The notes under the pieces were generated by a model, which did no database searches, was not told the origin of the DNA, and saw only the letters and a list, made by a program, of their open reading frames with translations. Positions 1 through 13,400 of a DNA stretch of 60,000 nucleotides are shown piece after piece. The translations under genes were made by a program, and so were the position numbers. Every line of letters begins with the position of its first letter. Position 1 is the stretch's first letter. The stretch covers positions 4,153,681 through 4,213,680 of the forward strand of contig NC_064040.1 of the NCBI RefSeq assembly GCF_932526225.1, read 5' to 3'. This stretch comes from Nematostella vectensis. Its lineage: Eukaryota; Cnidaria; Anthozoa; Actiniaria; Edwardsiidae.

Positions 1-1264
<1,264 letters not shown>

Positions 1265-1405
1265 ATGGCTGCCGAGGTTGAAGCTGAGCCGGAGTTACCA
1301 GAAGAAGTCGTGGATTCCATGGAGTCTTTCCATGAGTCACTAGGAAACATAGAGGACGCACTAAAACCGCTACTGGAGAACTCAACAGATGATATGAAGG
1401 AATCT
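1265..1405 (+). CDS. C1D: C1D coding exon 1 (residues 1-47)
   Basis: Acidic N-terminus beginning MAAEVEAEPELPEE, then a helix corresponding to the first C1D/Sas10 helix. It ends GAATCT before a GTATGT donor, phase 0. An upstream in-frame ATG at 1229 would add 12 residues. Confidence 0.9.
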
Positions 1406-4400
1406 GTATGTTTTTGAATTGCCGGTTAAAGGGGGAAGAGACACGTGCTCACACAAAAAAGTAGAGTCCACTTATAAAAGAAAACTAGCTGTAGCTGTGT
1501 TTTAAAGCCTGAATCAGTCTGTTTAGTTTTAGTTAGCAAGAAAATCTTGATTAAGGAAACTAGGAGATATATCTGCATATCCGCATATAGAATTTCTGAC
1601 TTGACATCAGTCTGGACTTCAATTTAAGCTTCCTTTGATGCCAGTCTTAATAAGTTGACTGCCGTGTTAGGATTATTTTCAGTAGAATAAGTTATATAGA
1701 AATGATTTATCTGTGGTGACCAAGCATGTGAATATGTAAGAATCACTTGAACTGCTAGTTTTTTTTTATACAACAAACTTGTAAATGTGATGATCTACTG
1801 TACATATATTGTAGATCCAGTTTTTAAAATCATCCATCACAAAGACAGAGAGTAAGACCCGAAGGCAATAATGTATTTCATTAATGCTTTTCTTTAATCT
1901 CTGAGGGAAAATCCTGAAAGCAAGGATGTTCTTTAGATCGCACAGACCAGTGTATTCTTAGAAATGCAGTTTCAGTTATTTTTATTTTTTGTATTTGTGA
2001 AAGTAATCAAAGTTTGTGCTGCACAGCTGGCATTGACTCCATTGTTGGCATAAATGCTCTCAGTCATATTTTACTGCAAATCTGCAGCAAACATTTTTGT
2101 CAAGTGCAGTCCAGGTGTTTACGTTTTTGTCAAGTGCATATTGAGATTCAGTCCATGTGTTTACGTTTTTGTCAAGTGCATATTGAGATTCAGTCCAGGT
2201 GTTTATGTTTTTAGATGGGCCCATTGCAACTTGCGAAGCTGAACCTTGTGGTGGCATACTCTATTAACTCACTTTTCTGGAGTAAGTATTTCTGGTTTTA
2301 TACTGTACATCAAGAGAGCATAAGATAAGAGAGGGACACTTTGGTATTACCCGCGCGCCATGTCGCATCCAAATCTATTTTTAGTAACCACCACCCCACC
2401 ACTGTGCGTGAGGATTTGCACCTTTTATTTTGTCCTGCTCCCCCGCGGGTTGCGTGTTGTTGTTTTGCCAACTCGATAGGAATGAAAAGAGATCCTGTAA
2501 AATAACTCGGAAGAAGAAAACAGGTCTAACTTAAGTTACCAAGATTGGCAAATATAAAGCTAAATCCCTGAATAGTTTGACTGCTTTGTTTGTCTGAGCG
2601 GCGAAGTCAAATTAGAAAGAAAAAATTGACGAGAGATAAAATGGTTGTGATACTGCGTTTGTTTCAAATCCCGACACCAGCTTGTATAATAACAACATAA
2701 TAATATAACATATAATAATAACAACAATATAGAAATACAGTAATATCTCCCTCTTTATTTCCTCACTTTTACAAAAGCTCAGATACTTCAGCTTGCTGGC
2801 TTTGATCATCACAAAAATGCATTTCCTCGCTACAAGGATAACTTTTATGAAATGTATTTTTCTTGGGTTACTTCTCAATTCACAGGAATACTCACAAAAG
2901 TCAATATTATATCCAATGTCTAACTTACAGATTTCGTTTGACCATTAGGAAGATAATGAATGTTGAGAAACCAGGAAGAAGCAGCAAGTTAGAGCAAAAT
3001 CGGTGATTGAAGCACAAGGTTTTCCGCTCTTGATTTTGAATGAAGTTTCGTTCTGGAAATCTTGCAATCCTCAAAGTACTACATCCCCTTAATAAACCGC
3101 AAGTGCCTGTATCCTTGATGCTAGAATGAAATTTTTGATGGTATTTGTGCAAATATTTTTTTCGGTTTCAAAAAAGCAGCAAACAACAAGATGTAAATGT
3201 CAAAGCGCAGGGGGTAGGGTGAGTAAAAATGCTCATGCGCAGTGGTGGTTACTAAAAATAGCCAGATTCGGACGCGATGTGGCGCGCGGGTAATACCAAA
3301 GTGTCCCTCTCTTATCTTATGCTCTCTTGTGTACATGTATTTATCAGAACTCTCAAAACCTGAAACTTTTAGGTACAGATTATGTGTAGTAAAGATCCTG
3401 AGTCTGATATCCAATCTTTGCATGGTCTGATTAGCTTGTGTTCAGTTAGCCTGCATAGGGAGCACTCCATATAAAAGTAGGGAGAAAATTCCCAAGTGCA
3501 GTAGGATGCAAAGCCATAAAAACTTTTGGGAAGGGGTTAGGATTATGAGTTATAATTCCATATCTTGACAGTGTTTTCAAGAAATAAATCAGGGCATCTT
3601 GCATACAATCTTGTAAATATTATGCCAAATTAAGCTACTAACTATGATTATTGTTTCTGTTGGCCTAGTGTACCTCATAACACAGGGCATGGATCCGAAG
3701 GAACACCCAATCAAACAAGAACTGGTAAGAGCCATTAACACCATTATTTAGTATCTCAAGATATAGTAACCTAGGAACCCCCATCAAACAAGAACTGGTA
3801 AGTGCCATTAACACCATTATTTAGTATCTCAAGATATAGTACCCTAGGAACACCCCATCAAACAAGAACTGGTAAAATTTATTTTCCTTATTATCTACTA
3901 CCTCAAGATCTAACCTGAGTATCAGGCCCTCCTATGTTTCATTCGCGCCGGTGAGAAACAAGACAATGGTCTGATACAAGTGCTGTTCGAATCGCATGTT
4001 CTCATGCCAGATTCGGGCATGGCTCCTGATTGGTAAAACCCTAGCCCGTCGACTGCTCGTTCTCAGAGTAATAGCGGACTCCAAAAGTGCTTTTGACTTG
4101 GCGTTAGCAGAATCATAGAAATCGTTTTCTATAACATTTAAAAAAATGTTTTTCCTGTCTTCATTTTCTTCGGAAAAATTCTCAGAATACTCAGGTTAGA
4201 TGTTCAAATGTTTAGCCAAGGCCGATCATTGCGTGTGTTTATTTCTCATTGGTATCGTTTTTCGAAGCGAAGATCTACTAGTTATATCAAAGGCTCTAAA
4301 TTCATAGAAGCTGCTTTATACTACAGACATCATTAGTCGTAGCTATAAAATATTTAGACAGACCAGACGCTGAATATACCCAGAATGCTTCAGATGCCTG

Positions 4401-7400
4401 GGATTGTTTGCGGCGCTTCCCGCGAATTGTTGATGGAGTGAGCTTATCAAATAATGGCATTTGTGTTCAAGCAGCGGCTTGTCTATTTAGACGAAAAAGC
4501 CTGTAGTAAATTGCTGATGTGAATATTCTGTAGTAATTTATTGATGTATGGATCTGCATGGTTATATACTTAAATCGTAAATCTCCTGAGCCGTGAACTA
4601 TCTTTGCTTTTCAAATCATTTAGCATAAAGTTACCCTTAAAGGGGTTCATTGTCATTACTAAAATTATTACCCTTGCATCTAACACTAATGTTGTTTTAC
4701 ATTAATACTGTTTATAATTTGATTCGGGCATTTGATTATGCCACCACAGGAGTCATTGGAAGATTGACAGCCGACATATTTTGACAATGGCCTGGAAAGG
4801 GGCGGCAGGCGCCGCGTATAGTATTTGTGTCAGACATACTTTTATTTTTCCTCTCCGACTTTTGAAAAATAAAATCGCCTGATACTCAGGCTACTCAAGA
4901 TCTAGTACTCAATGCTCACAAAGGTTATTGAACCTGAACTAAGGCACTCTATTACTACTTTTGCAATTACTTTCATTTTAACCTGCACATGATAGCTGGC
5001 ATATAGATTTCACTGTAGTTATCATTATTTGTTTTGCTTCTTAATCCCTAATTATTATTATTTTTTTTTCCAGGACAGAATAAAGAAATACATGGTAAAA
5101 GTAAAAGAAGTGCAGCACAAACAAGAGGGTAAGACTAAATTAGAGAGTTGTCTCTGGTTAATTAATTCAAACACAAATGTAAACAACAGTCATAAGTCAG
5201 TGGCAACTAGACTTTGTTCAGTACAGACATTTAAAACAATGAAAAAGTATGCATCATGGATAAACTGTGTTAGCTTTGATGATGTGGTATTGGGCATTCC
5301 TGCACTTTGTTGTTGCTTTTTTGCTTTTTGTTATGGAGCGTCACACTCAGTGAAGTCAGATAATCTTGCTTCTCTCTATTGAGCGTCATACTCAGTGAAG
5401 TCAGATGGTCTTGCTTCACTCTATGGAACGTCACACTCAGTGAAATCAGATGGTCTTGCATCTCTCTATGGAGCGTCACACTCAGTGAGGTCAGATGGTG
5501 TTGCTTCTCCCTATGGCGCGTCACACTCAGTGAAGTCAGATGGTGTTTCTTCTCTCTATGGAGCGTCACACTCAGTGAAGTCAGATGGTGTTGCTTCTCT
5601 CTATGGCGCGTCACACTCAGTGAAGTCAGATGGTGTTTCTTCTCTCTATGGAGCGTCACACTCAGTGAAGTCAGATGGTGTTTCTTCTCTCTATGGAGCG
5701 TCACACTCAGTGAAGTCAGATGGTGTTTCTTCTCCCTATGGAGCGTCACACTCAGTGAAGTCAGATGGTGTTTCTTCTCTCTATGGAGTTTCACACTCAG
5801 TGAAGTCAGATGGTCTTGCATCTCTCTATGGAGCGTCACACTCAGTGAAGTCAGATGGTCTTGCTTCTGTCTATGGAGCGTCACACTCAGTGAAGTCAGA
5901 TGGTGTTTCTTCTCCCTATGGACCGTCACACTCAGTGAAGTCAGATGGTCTTGCTTCTCTCTATGGAGCGTCACACTCAGTGAAGTCAGATGGTCTTGCT
6001 TCTCTCTATTGAGCGTCACACTCAGTGAAGTCAGATGGTGTTGCTTCTCCCTATGGAGCGTCACACTCAGTGAAGTCAGATGGTCTTGCTTCCCTCTATG
6101 GAGTGTCACACTCAGTGAAGTCAGATGGTGTTGCTTCTCCCTATGGACCGTCACACTCAGTGAAGTCAGATGGTCTTGCTTCTCTCTATGGAGCGTCACA
6201 CTCAGTGAAGTCAGATCGTCTTGCTTCTCTCTATTGAGCGTCACACTCAGTGAAGTCAGATGGTGTTGCTTCTCCCTATGGAGCGTCACACTCAGTGAAG
6301 TCAGATGGTCTTGCTTCTCTCTATGGAGCGTCACACTCAGTGAAGTCAGATGGTGTTGCTTCTCCCTATGGAGCGTCACACTCAGTGAAGTCAGATGGTC
6401 TTGCTTCCCTCTATGGAGTGTCACACTCAGTGAAGTCAGATGGTGTTTCTTCTCCCTATGGACCGTCACACTCAGTGAAGTCAGATGGTCTTGCTTCTCT
6501 CTATGGAGCGTCACACTCAGTGAAGTCAGATGGTCTTGCTTCTCTCTATTGAGCGTCACACTCAGTGAAGTCAGATGGTGTTGCTTCTCCCTATGGAGCG
6601 TCACACTCAGTGAAGTCAGATGGTCTTGCTTCCCTCTATGGAGTGTCACACTCAGTGAAGTCAGATGGTGTTGCTTCTCTCTATGGAGCGTCACACTCAG
6701 TGAAGTCAGATGGTGTTGCTTCTCTCTATGGAGCGTCACACTCAGTGAAGTCAGATGGTGTTGCTTCTCTCTATGGCGCGTCACACTCAGTGAAGTCAGA
6801 TGGTGTTGCTTCTCTCTATGGAGCGTCACACTCAGTGAAGTCAGATGGTCTTGCTTCACTCTATGGAACGTCACACTCAGTGAAATCAGATGGTCTTGCA
6901 TCTCTCTATGGAGCGTCACACTCAGTGAGGTCAGATGGTGTTGCTTCTCCCTATGGCGCGTCACACTCAGTGAAGTCAGATGGTGTTTCTTCTCTCTATG
7001 GAGCGTCACACTCAGTGAAGTCAGATGGTGTTGCTTCTCTCTATGGCGCGTCACACTCAGTGAAGTCAGATGGTGTTTCTTCTCTCTATGGAGCGTCACA
7101 CTCAGTGAAGTCAGATGGTGTTTCTTCTCTCTATGGAGCGTCACACTCAGTGAAGTCAGATGGTGTTTCTTCTCTCTATGGAGCGTCACACTCAGTGAAG
7201 TCAGATGGTGTTTCTTCTCCCTATGGAGCGTCACACTCAGTGAAGTCAGATGGTGTTTCTTCTCTCTATGGAGTTTCACACTCAGTGAAGTCAGATGGTC
7301 TTGCATCTCTCTATGGAGCGTCACACTCAGTGAAGTCAGATGGTCTTGCTTCTGTCTATGGAGCGTCACACTCAGTGAAGTCAGATGGTGTTTCTTCTCC

Positions 7401-10400
7401 CTATGGACCGTCACACTCAGTGAAGTCAGATGGTCTTGCTTCTCTCTATGGAGCGTCACACTCAGTGAAGTCAGATGGTCTTGCTTCTCTCTATTGAGCG
7501 TCACACTCAGTGAAGTCAGATGGTGTTGCTTCTCCCTATGGAGCGTCACACTCAGTGAAGTCAGATGGTCTTGCTTCCCTCTATGGAGTGTCACACTCAG
7601 TGAAGTCAGATGGTGTTGCTTCTCCCTATGGACCGTCACACTCAGTGAAGTCAGATGGTCTTGCTTCTCTCTATGGAGCGTCACACTCAGTGAAGTCAGA
7701 TCGTCTTGCTTCTCTCTATTGAGCGTCACACTCAGTGAAGTCAGATGGTGTTGCTTCTCCCTATGGAGCGTCACACTCAGTGAAGTCAGATGGTCTTGCT
7801 TCTCTCTATGGAGCGTCACACTCAGTGAAGTCAGATGGTGTTGCTTCTCCCTATGGAGCGTCACACTCAGTGAAGTCAGATGGTCTTGCTTCCCTCTATG
7901 GAGTGTCACACTCAGTGAAGTCAGATGGTGTTTCTTCTCCCTATGGACCGTCACACTCAGTGAAGTCAGATGGTCTTGCTTCTCTCTATGGAGCGTCACA
8001 CTCAGTGAAGTCAGATGGTCTTGCTTCTCTCTATTGAGCGTCACACTCAGTGAAGTCAGATGGTGTTGCTTCTCCCTATGGAGCGTCACACTCAGTGAAG
8101 TCAGATGGTCTTGCTTCCCTCTATGGAGTGTCACACTCAGTGAAGTCAGATGGTGTTGCTTCTCTCTATGGAGCGTCACACTCAGTGAAGTCAGATGGTG
8201 TTGCTTCTCTCTATGGAGCGTCACACTCAGTGAAGTCAGATGGTGTTGCTTCTCTCTATGGCGCGTCACACTCAGTGAAGTCAGATGGTGTTGCTTCTCT
8301 CTATGGAGCGTCACACTCAGTGAAGTCAGATGGTGTTTCTTCTCTCTATGGAGCGTCAAACTCAGTGAAGTCAGATGGTGTTGCTTCTCCCTATGGAGCG
8401 TCACACTCAGTGAAGTCAGATGGTCTTGCTTCTCTCTATGGAGCGTCACACTCAGTGAAGTCAGATGGTGTTGCTTCTCCCTATGGAGCGTCACACTCAG
8501 TGAAGTCAGATGGTCTTGCTTCCCTCTATGGAGTGTCACACTCAGTGAAGTCAGATGGTGTTTCTTCTCCCTATGGACCGTCACACTCAGTGAAGTCAGA
8601 TGGTCTTGCTTCTCTCTATGGAGCGTCACACTCAGTGAAGTCAGATGGTCTTGCTTCTCTCTATTGAGCGTCACACTCAGTGAAGTCAGATGGTGTTGCT
8701 TCTCCCTATGGAGCGTCACACTCAGTGAAGTCAGATGGTCTTGCTTCCCTCTATGGAGTGTCACACTCAGTGAAGTCAGATGGTGTTGCTTCTCTCTATG
8801 GAGCGTCACACTCAGTGAAGTCAGATGGTGTTGCTTCTCTCTATGGAGCGTCACACTCAGTGAAGTCAGATGGTGTTGCTTCTCTCTATGGCGCGTCACA
8901 CTCAGTGAAGTCAGATGGTGTTGCTTCTCTCTATGGAGCGTCACACTCAGTGAAGTCAGATGGTGTTTCTTCTCTCTATGGAGCGTCAAACTCAGTGAAG
9001 TCAGATGGTGTTGCTTCTGTCTATGGAGCATCACACTCAGTGAAGTCAGATGGTCTTGCTTCCCTCTATGGAGTGTCACACTCAGTGAAGTCAGATGGTC
9101 TTGCTTCTCCCTATGGAGCGTCACACTCAGTGAAGTCAGATGGTCTTGCTTCCCTCTATGGAGTGTCACACTCAGTGAAGTCAGATGGTGTTTCTTCTCT
9201 CTATGGCGCGTCACACTCAGTGAAGTCAGATGGTGTTGCTTCTCTCTATGGAGCGTCACACTCAGTGAAGTCAGATGGTCTTGCTTCTCCCTATGGAGTG
9301 TCACACTCAGTGAAGTCAGATGGTGTTGCTTCTCTCTATGGAGCGTCACACTCAGTGAAGTTAGATGGTCTTGCTTCTCTCTATGGAGCGTCACACTCAG
9401 TGAAGTCAGATGGTCTTGCTTCCCTCTATGGAGCGTCACACTCAGTGAAGTCAGATGGTGTTGCTTCTCTCTATGGAGCTTTGCACCCAGTGAAGTCAGA
9501 TGGTCTTGCTTCTTTCTATGGCGCGTCACACTCAGTGAAGTCAGATGGTCTTGCTTCTCCCTATTGAGCGTCACACTCAGTGAAGTCAGATGGTGTTGCT
9601 TCTCCCTATGGAGCGTCACACTCAGTGAAGTCAGATGGTCTTGCTTCCCTCTATGGAGTGTCACACTCAGTGAAGTCAGATGGTGTTGCTTCTCTCTATG
9701 GAGCGTCACACTCAGTGAAGTCAGATGGTGTTGCTTCTCTCTATGGAGCGTCACACTCAGTGAAGTCAGATGGTGTTGCTTCTCTCTATGGCGCGTCACA
9801 CTCAGTGAAGTCAGATGGTGTTGCTTCTCTCTATGGAGCGTCACACTCAGTGAAGTCAGATGGTGTTTCTTCTCTCTATGGAGCGTCAAACTCAGTGAAG
9901 TCAGATGGTGTTGCTTCTGTCTATGGAGCATCACACTCAGTGAAGTCAGATGGTCTTGCTTCCCTCTATGGAGTGTCACACTCAGTGAAGTCAGATGGTC
10001 TTGCTTCTCCCTATGGAGCGTCACACTCAGTGAAGTCAGATGGTCTTGCTTCCCTCTATGGAGTGTCACACTCAGTGAAGTCAGATGGTGTTTCTTCTCT
10101 CTATGGCGCGTCACACTCAGTGAAGTCAGATGGTGTTGCTTCTCTCTATGGAGCGTCACACTCAGTGAAGTCAGATGGTCTTGCTTCTCCCTATGGAGTG
10201 TCACACTCAGTGAAGTCAGATGGTGTTGCTTCTCTCTATGGAGCGTCACACTCAGTGAAGTTAGATGGTCTTGCTTCTCTCTATGGAGCGTCACACTCAG
10301 TGAAGTCAGATGGTCTTGCTTCCCTCTATGGAGCGTCACACTCAGTGAAGTCAGATGGTGTTGCTTCTCTCTATGGAGCTTTGCACCCAGTGAAGTCAGA

Positions 10401-13400
10401 TGGTCTTGCTTCTTTCTATGGCGCGTCACACTCAGTGAAGTCAGATGGTCTTGCTTCTCCCTATGGAGTGTCACACTCAGTGAAGTCAGATGGTCTTGCT
10501 TCTCTCTATGGAGCTTTGCACCCAGTGAAGTCAGATGGTGTTTCTTCTCTCTATGGCGCGTCACACTCAATGAAGTCAGATGGTCTTGCTTCTCTATGGA
10601 GCGTCACACTCAGTGAAGTCAGATGGTCTTGCTTCTCCCTATGGAGTGTCACACTCAGTGAAGTCAGATGGTCTTGCTTCTCTCTATGGAGCGTCACACT
10701 CAGTGAAGTCAGATGGTGTTGCTTCCCTCTATGGAGCGTCACACTCAGTGAAGTCAGATGGTCTTGCTTCTCTCTATGGAGCTTTGCACCCAGTGAAGTC
10801 AGATGGTCTTGCTTCTCTCTATGGAGCGTCACACTCAGTGAAGTCAGATGGTCTTGCTTCTCTCTATGGAGCTTTGTACCCAGTGAAGTCAGATGGTCTT
10901 GCTTCTCTCTATGGAGCGTCACACTCAGTGAAGTCAGATGGTCTTGCTTCTCTCTATGGAGCTTTGTACCCAGTGAAGTCAGATGGTCTTGCTTCTCTCT
11001 ATGGAGCGACACACTCAGTGAAGTCAGATGGTGTTGCTTCCCTCTCTTGAACGTCACACTCAGTGAAGTCAGATGGTGTTTCTTCTCTCTATGGAGCGTC
11101 ACACTCAGTGAAGTCAGATGGTCTTGCTTCCCTCTATGGAGCGTCACACTCAGTGAAGTCAGATGGTGTTTCTTCTCTCTATGGAGCGTCACACTCAGTG
11201 AAGTTAGATGGTCTTGCTTCTCTCTATGGAGCGTCACACTCAGTGAAGTCAGATGGTCTTGCTTCTCTCTATGGAGCTTTGCACCCAGTGAAGTCAGATG
11301 GTCTTGCTTCTTTCTATGGCGCGTCACACTCAGTGAAGTCAGATGGTCTTGCTTCTCTCTATGGAGCTTTGCACCCAGTGAAGTCAGATGGTCTTGCTTC
11401 TTTCTATGGCGCGTCACACTCAGTGAAGTCAGATGGTCTTGCTTCTCTCTATGGAGCTTTGCACCCAGTGAAGTCAGATGGTCTTGCTTCTCTCTATGGA
11501 GCTTTGTACCCAGTGAAGTCAGATGGTCTTGCTTCTCTCTATGGAGCTTTGCACCCAGTGAAGACAGATGGTGTTTCTTCTCTCTATGGAGCGTCAAACT
11601 CAGTGAAGTCAGATGGTGTTGCTTCTCCCTATGGAGCGTCACACTCAGTGAAGTCAGATGGTCTTGCTTCCCTCTATGGAGTGTCACACTCAGTGAAGTC
11701 AGATGGTCTTGCTCCCCTTTATGGAGCGTCACACTCAGTGAAGTCAGATGGTCTTGCTTCCCTCTATGGAGCGTCACACTCAGTGAAGTCAGATGGTGTT
11801 GCTTCTCTCTATGGAGCGTCACACTCAGTGAAGTTAGATGGTCTTGCTTCTCTCTATGGAGCTTTGCACCCAGTGAAGTCAGATGGTCTTGCTTCTCTCT
11901 ATGGAGCGTCACACTCAGTGAAGTCAGATGGTCTTGCTTCTCTCTATGGAGCTTTGTACCCAGTGAAGTCAGATGGTCTTGCTTCTCTCTATGGAGCTTT
12001 GCACCCAGTGAAGACAGATGGTGTTTCTTCTCTCTATGGAGCGTCAAACTCAGTGAAGTCAGATGGTGTTGCTTCTCCCTATGGAGCGTCACACTCAGTG
12101 AAGTCAGATGGTCTTGCTTCCCTCTATGGAGTGTCACACTCAGTGAAGTCAGATGGTCTTGCTTCCCTTTATGGAGCGTCACACTCAGTGAAGTCAGATG
12201 GTCTTGCTTCCCTCTATGGAGCGTCACACTCAGTGAAGTCAGATGGTCTTGCTTCCCTCTATGGAGCGTCACACTCAGTGAAGTCAGATGGTCTTGCTTC
12301 CCTCTATGGATCGTCACACTCAGTGAAGTCAGATGGTCTTGCTTCCCTCTATGGAGTGTCACACTCAGTGAAGTCAGATGGTGTTGCTTCTCTCTATGGA
12401 GCGTCACACTCAGTGAAGTCAGATGGTCTTGCTTCCCTCTATGGAGCATCACACTCAGTGAAGTCAGATGGTCTTGCTTCTCCCTATGGAGTGTCACACT
12501 CAGTGAAGTCAGATGGTCTTGCTTCTCTCTATGGAGTGTCACACTCAGTGAAGTCAGATGGTGTTGCTTCTCCCTATGGAGCGTCACACTCAGTGAAGTC
12601 AGATGGTGTTGCTTCACTCTATGGAACGTCACACTCAGTGAAGTCAGATGGTCTTGCATCTCTCTATGGAGCGTCACACTCAGTGAAGTCAGATGGTGTT
12701 GCTTCTCTCTATGGAGCGTCACACTCAGTGAAGTCAGATGGTGTTGCTTCTCTCTATGGCGCGTCACACTCAGTGAAGTCAGATGGTGTTGCTTCTCTCT
12801 ATGGAGCGTCACACTCAGTGAAGTCAGATGGTGTTTCTTCTCTCTATGGAGCGTCAAACTCAGTGAAGTCAGATGGTGTTGCTTCTGTCTATGGAGCATC
12901 ACACTCAGTGAAGTCAGATGGTCTTGCTTCCCTCTATGGAGTGTCACACTCAGTGAAGTCAGATGGTCTTGCTTCTCCCTATGGAGCGTCACACTCAGTG
13001 AAGTCAGATGGTCTTGCTTCCCTCTATGGAGTGTCACACTCAGTGAAGTCAGATGGTGTTTCTTCTCTCTATGGCGCGTCACACTCAGTGAAGTCAGATG
13101 GTGTTTCTTCTCTCTATGGAGCGTCAAACTCAGTGAAGTCAGATGGTGTTGCTTCTCCCTATGGAGCGTCACACTCAGTGAAGTCAGATGGTCTTGCTTC
13201 TCTCTATGGAGCATCACACTCAGTGAAGTCAGATGGTGTTGCTTCTCCCTATGGAGCGTCACACTCAGTGAAGTCAGATGGTCTTGCTTCCCTCTATGGA
13301 GTGTCACACTCAGTGAAGTCAGATGGTGTTTCTTCTCCCTATGGACCGTCACACTCAGTGAAGTCAGATGGTCTTGCTTCTCTCTATGGAGCGTCACACT

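Noticed and set aside
5270-10570. A 1766-codon - strand ORF and similar long ORFs in the 45-bp array as repeat-protein genes
   Set aside because: They are products of a stop-free 45-bp unit, exist on both strands and in several frames, lie within a C1D intron whose flanking exons are in phase, and are broken by variants without any sign of constraint.
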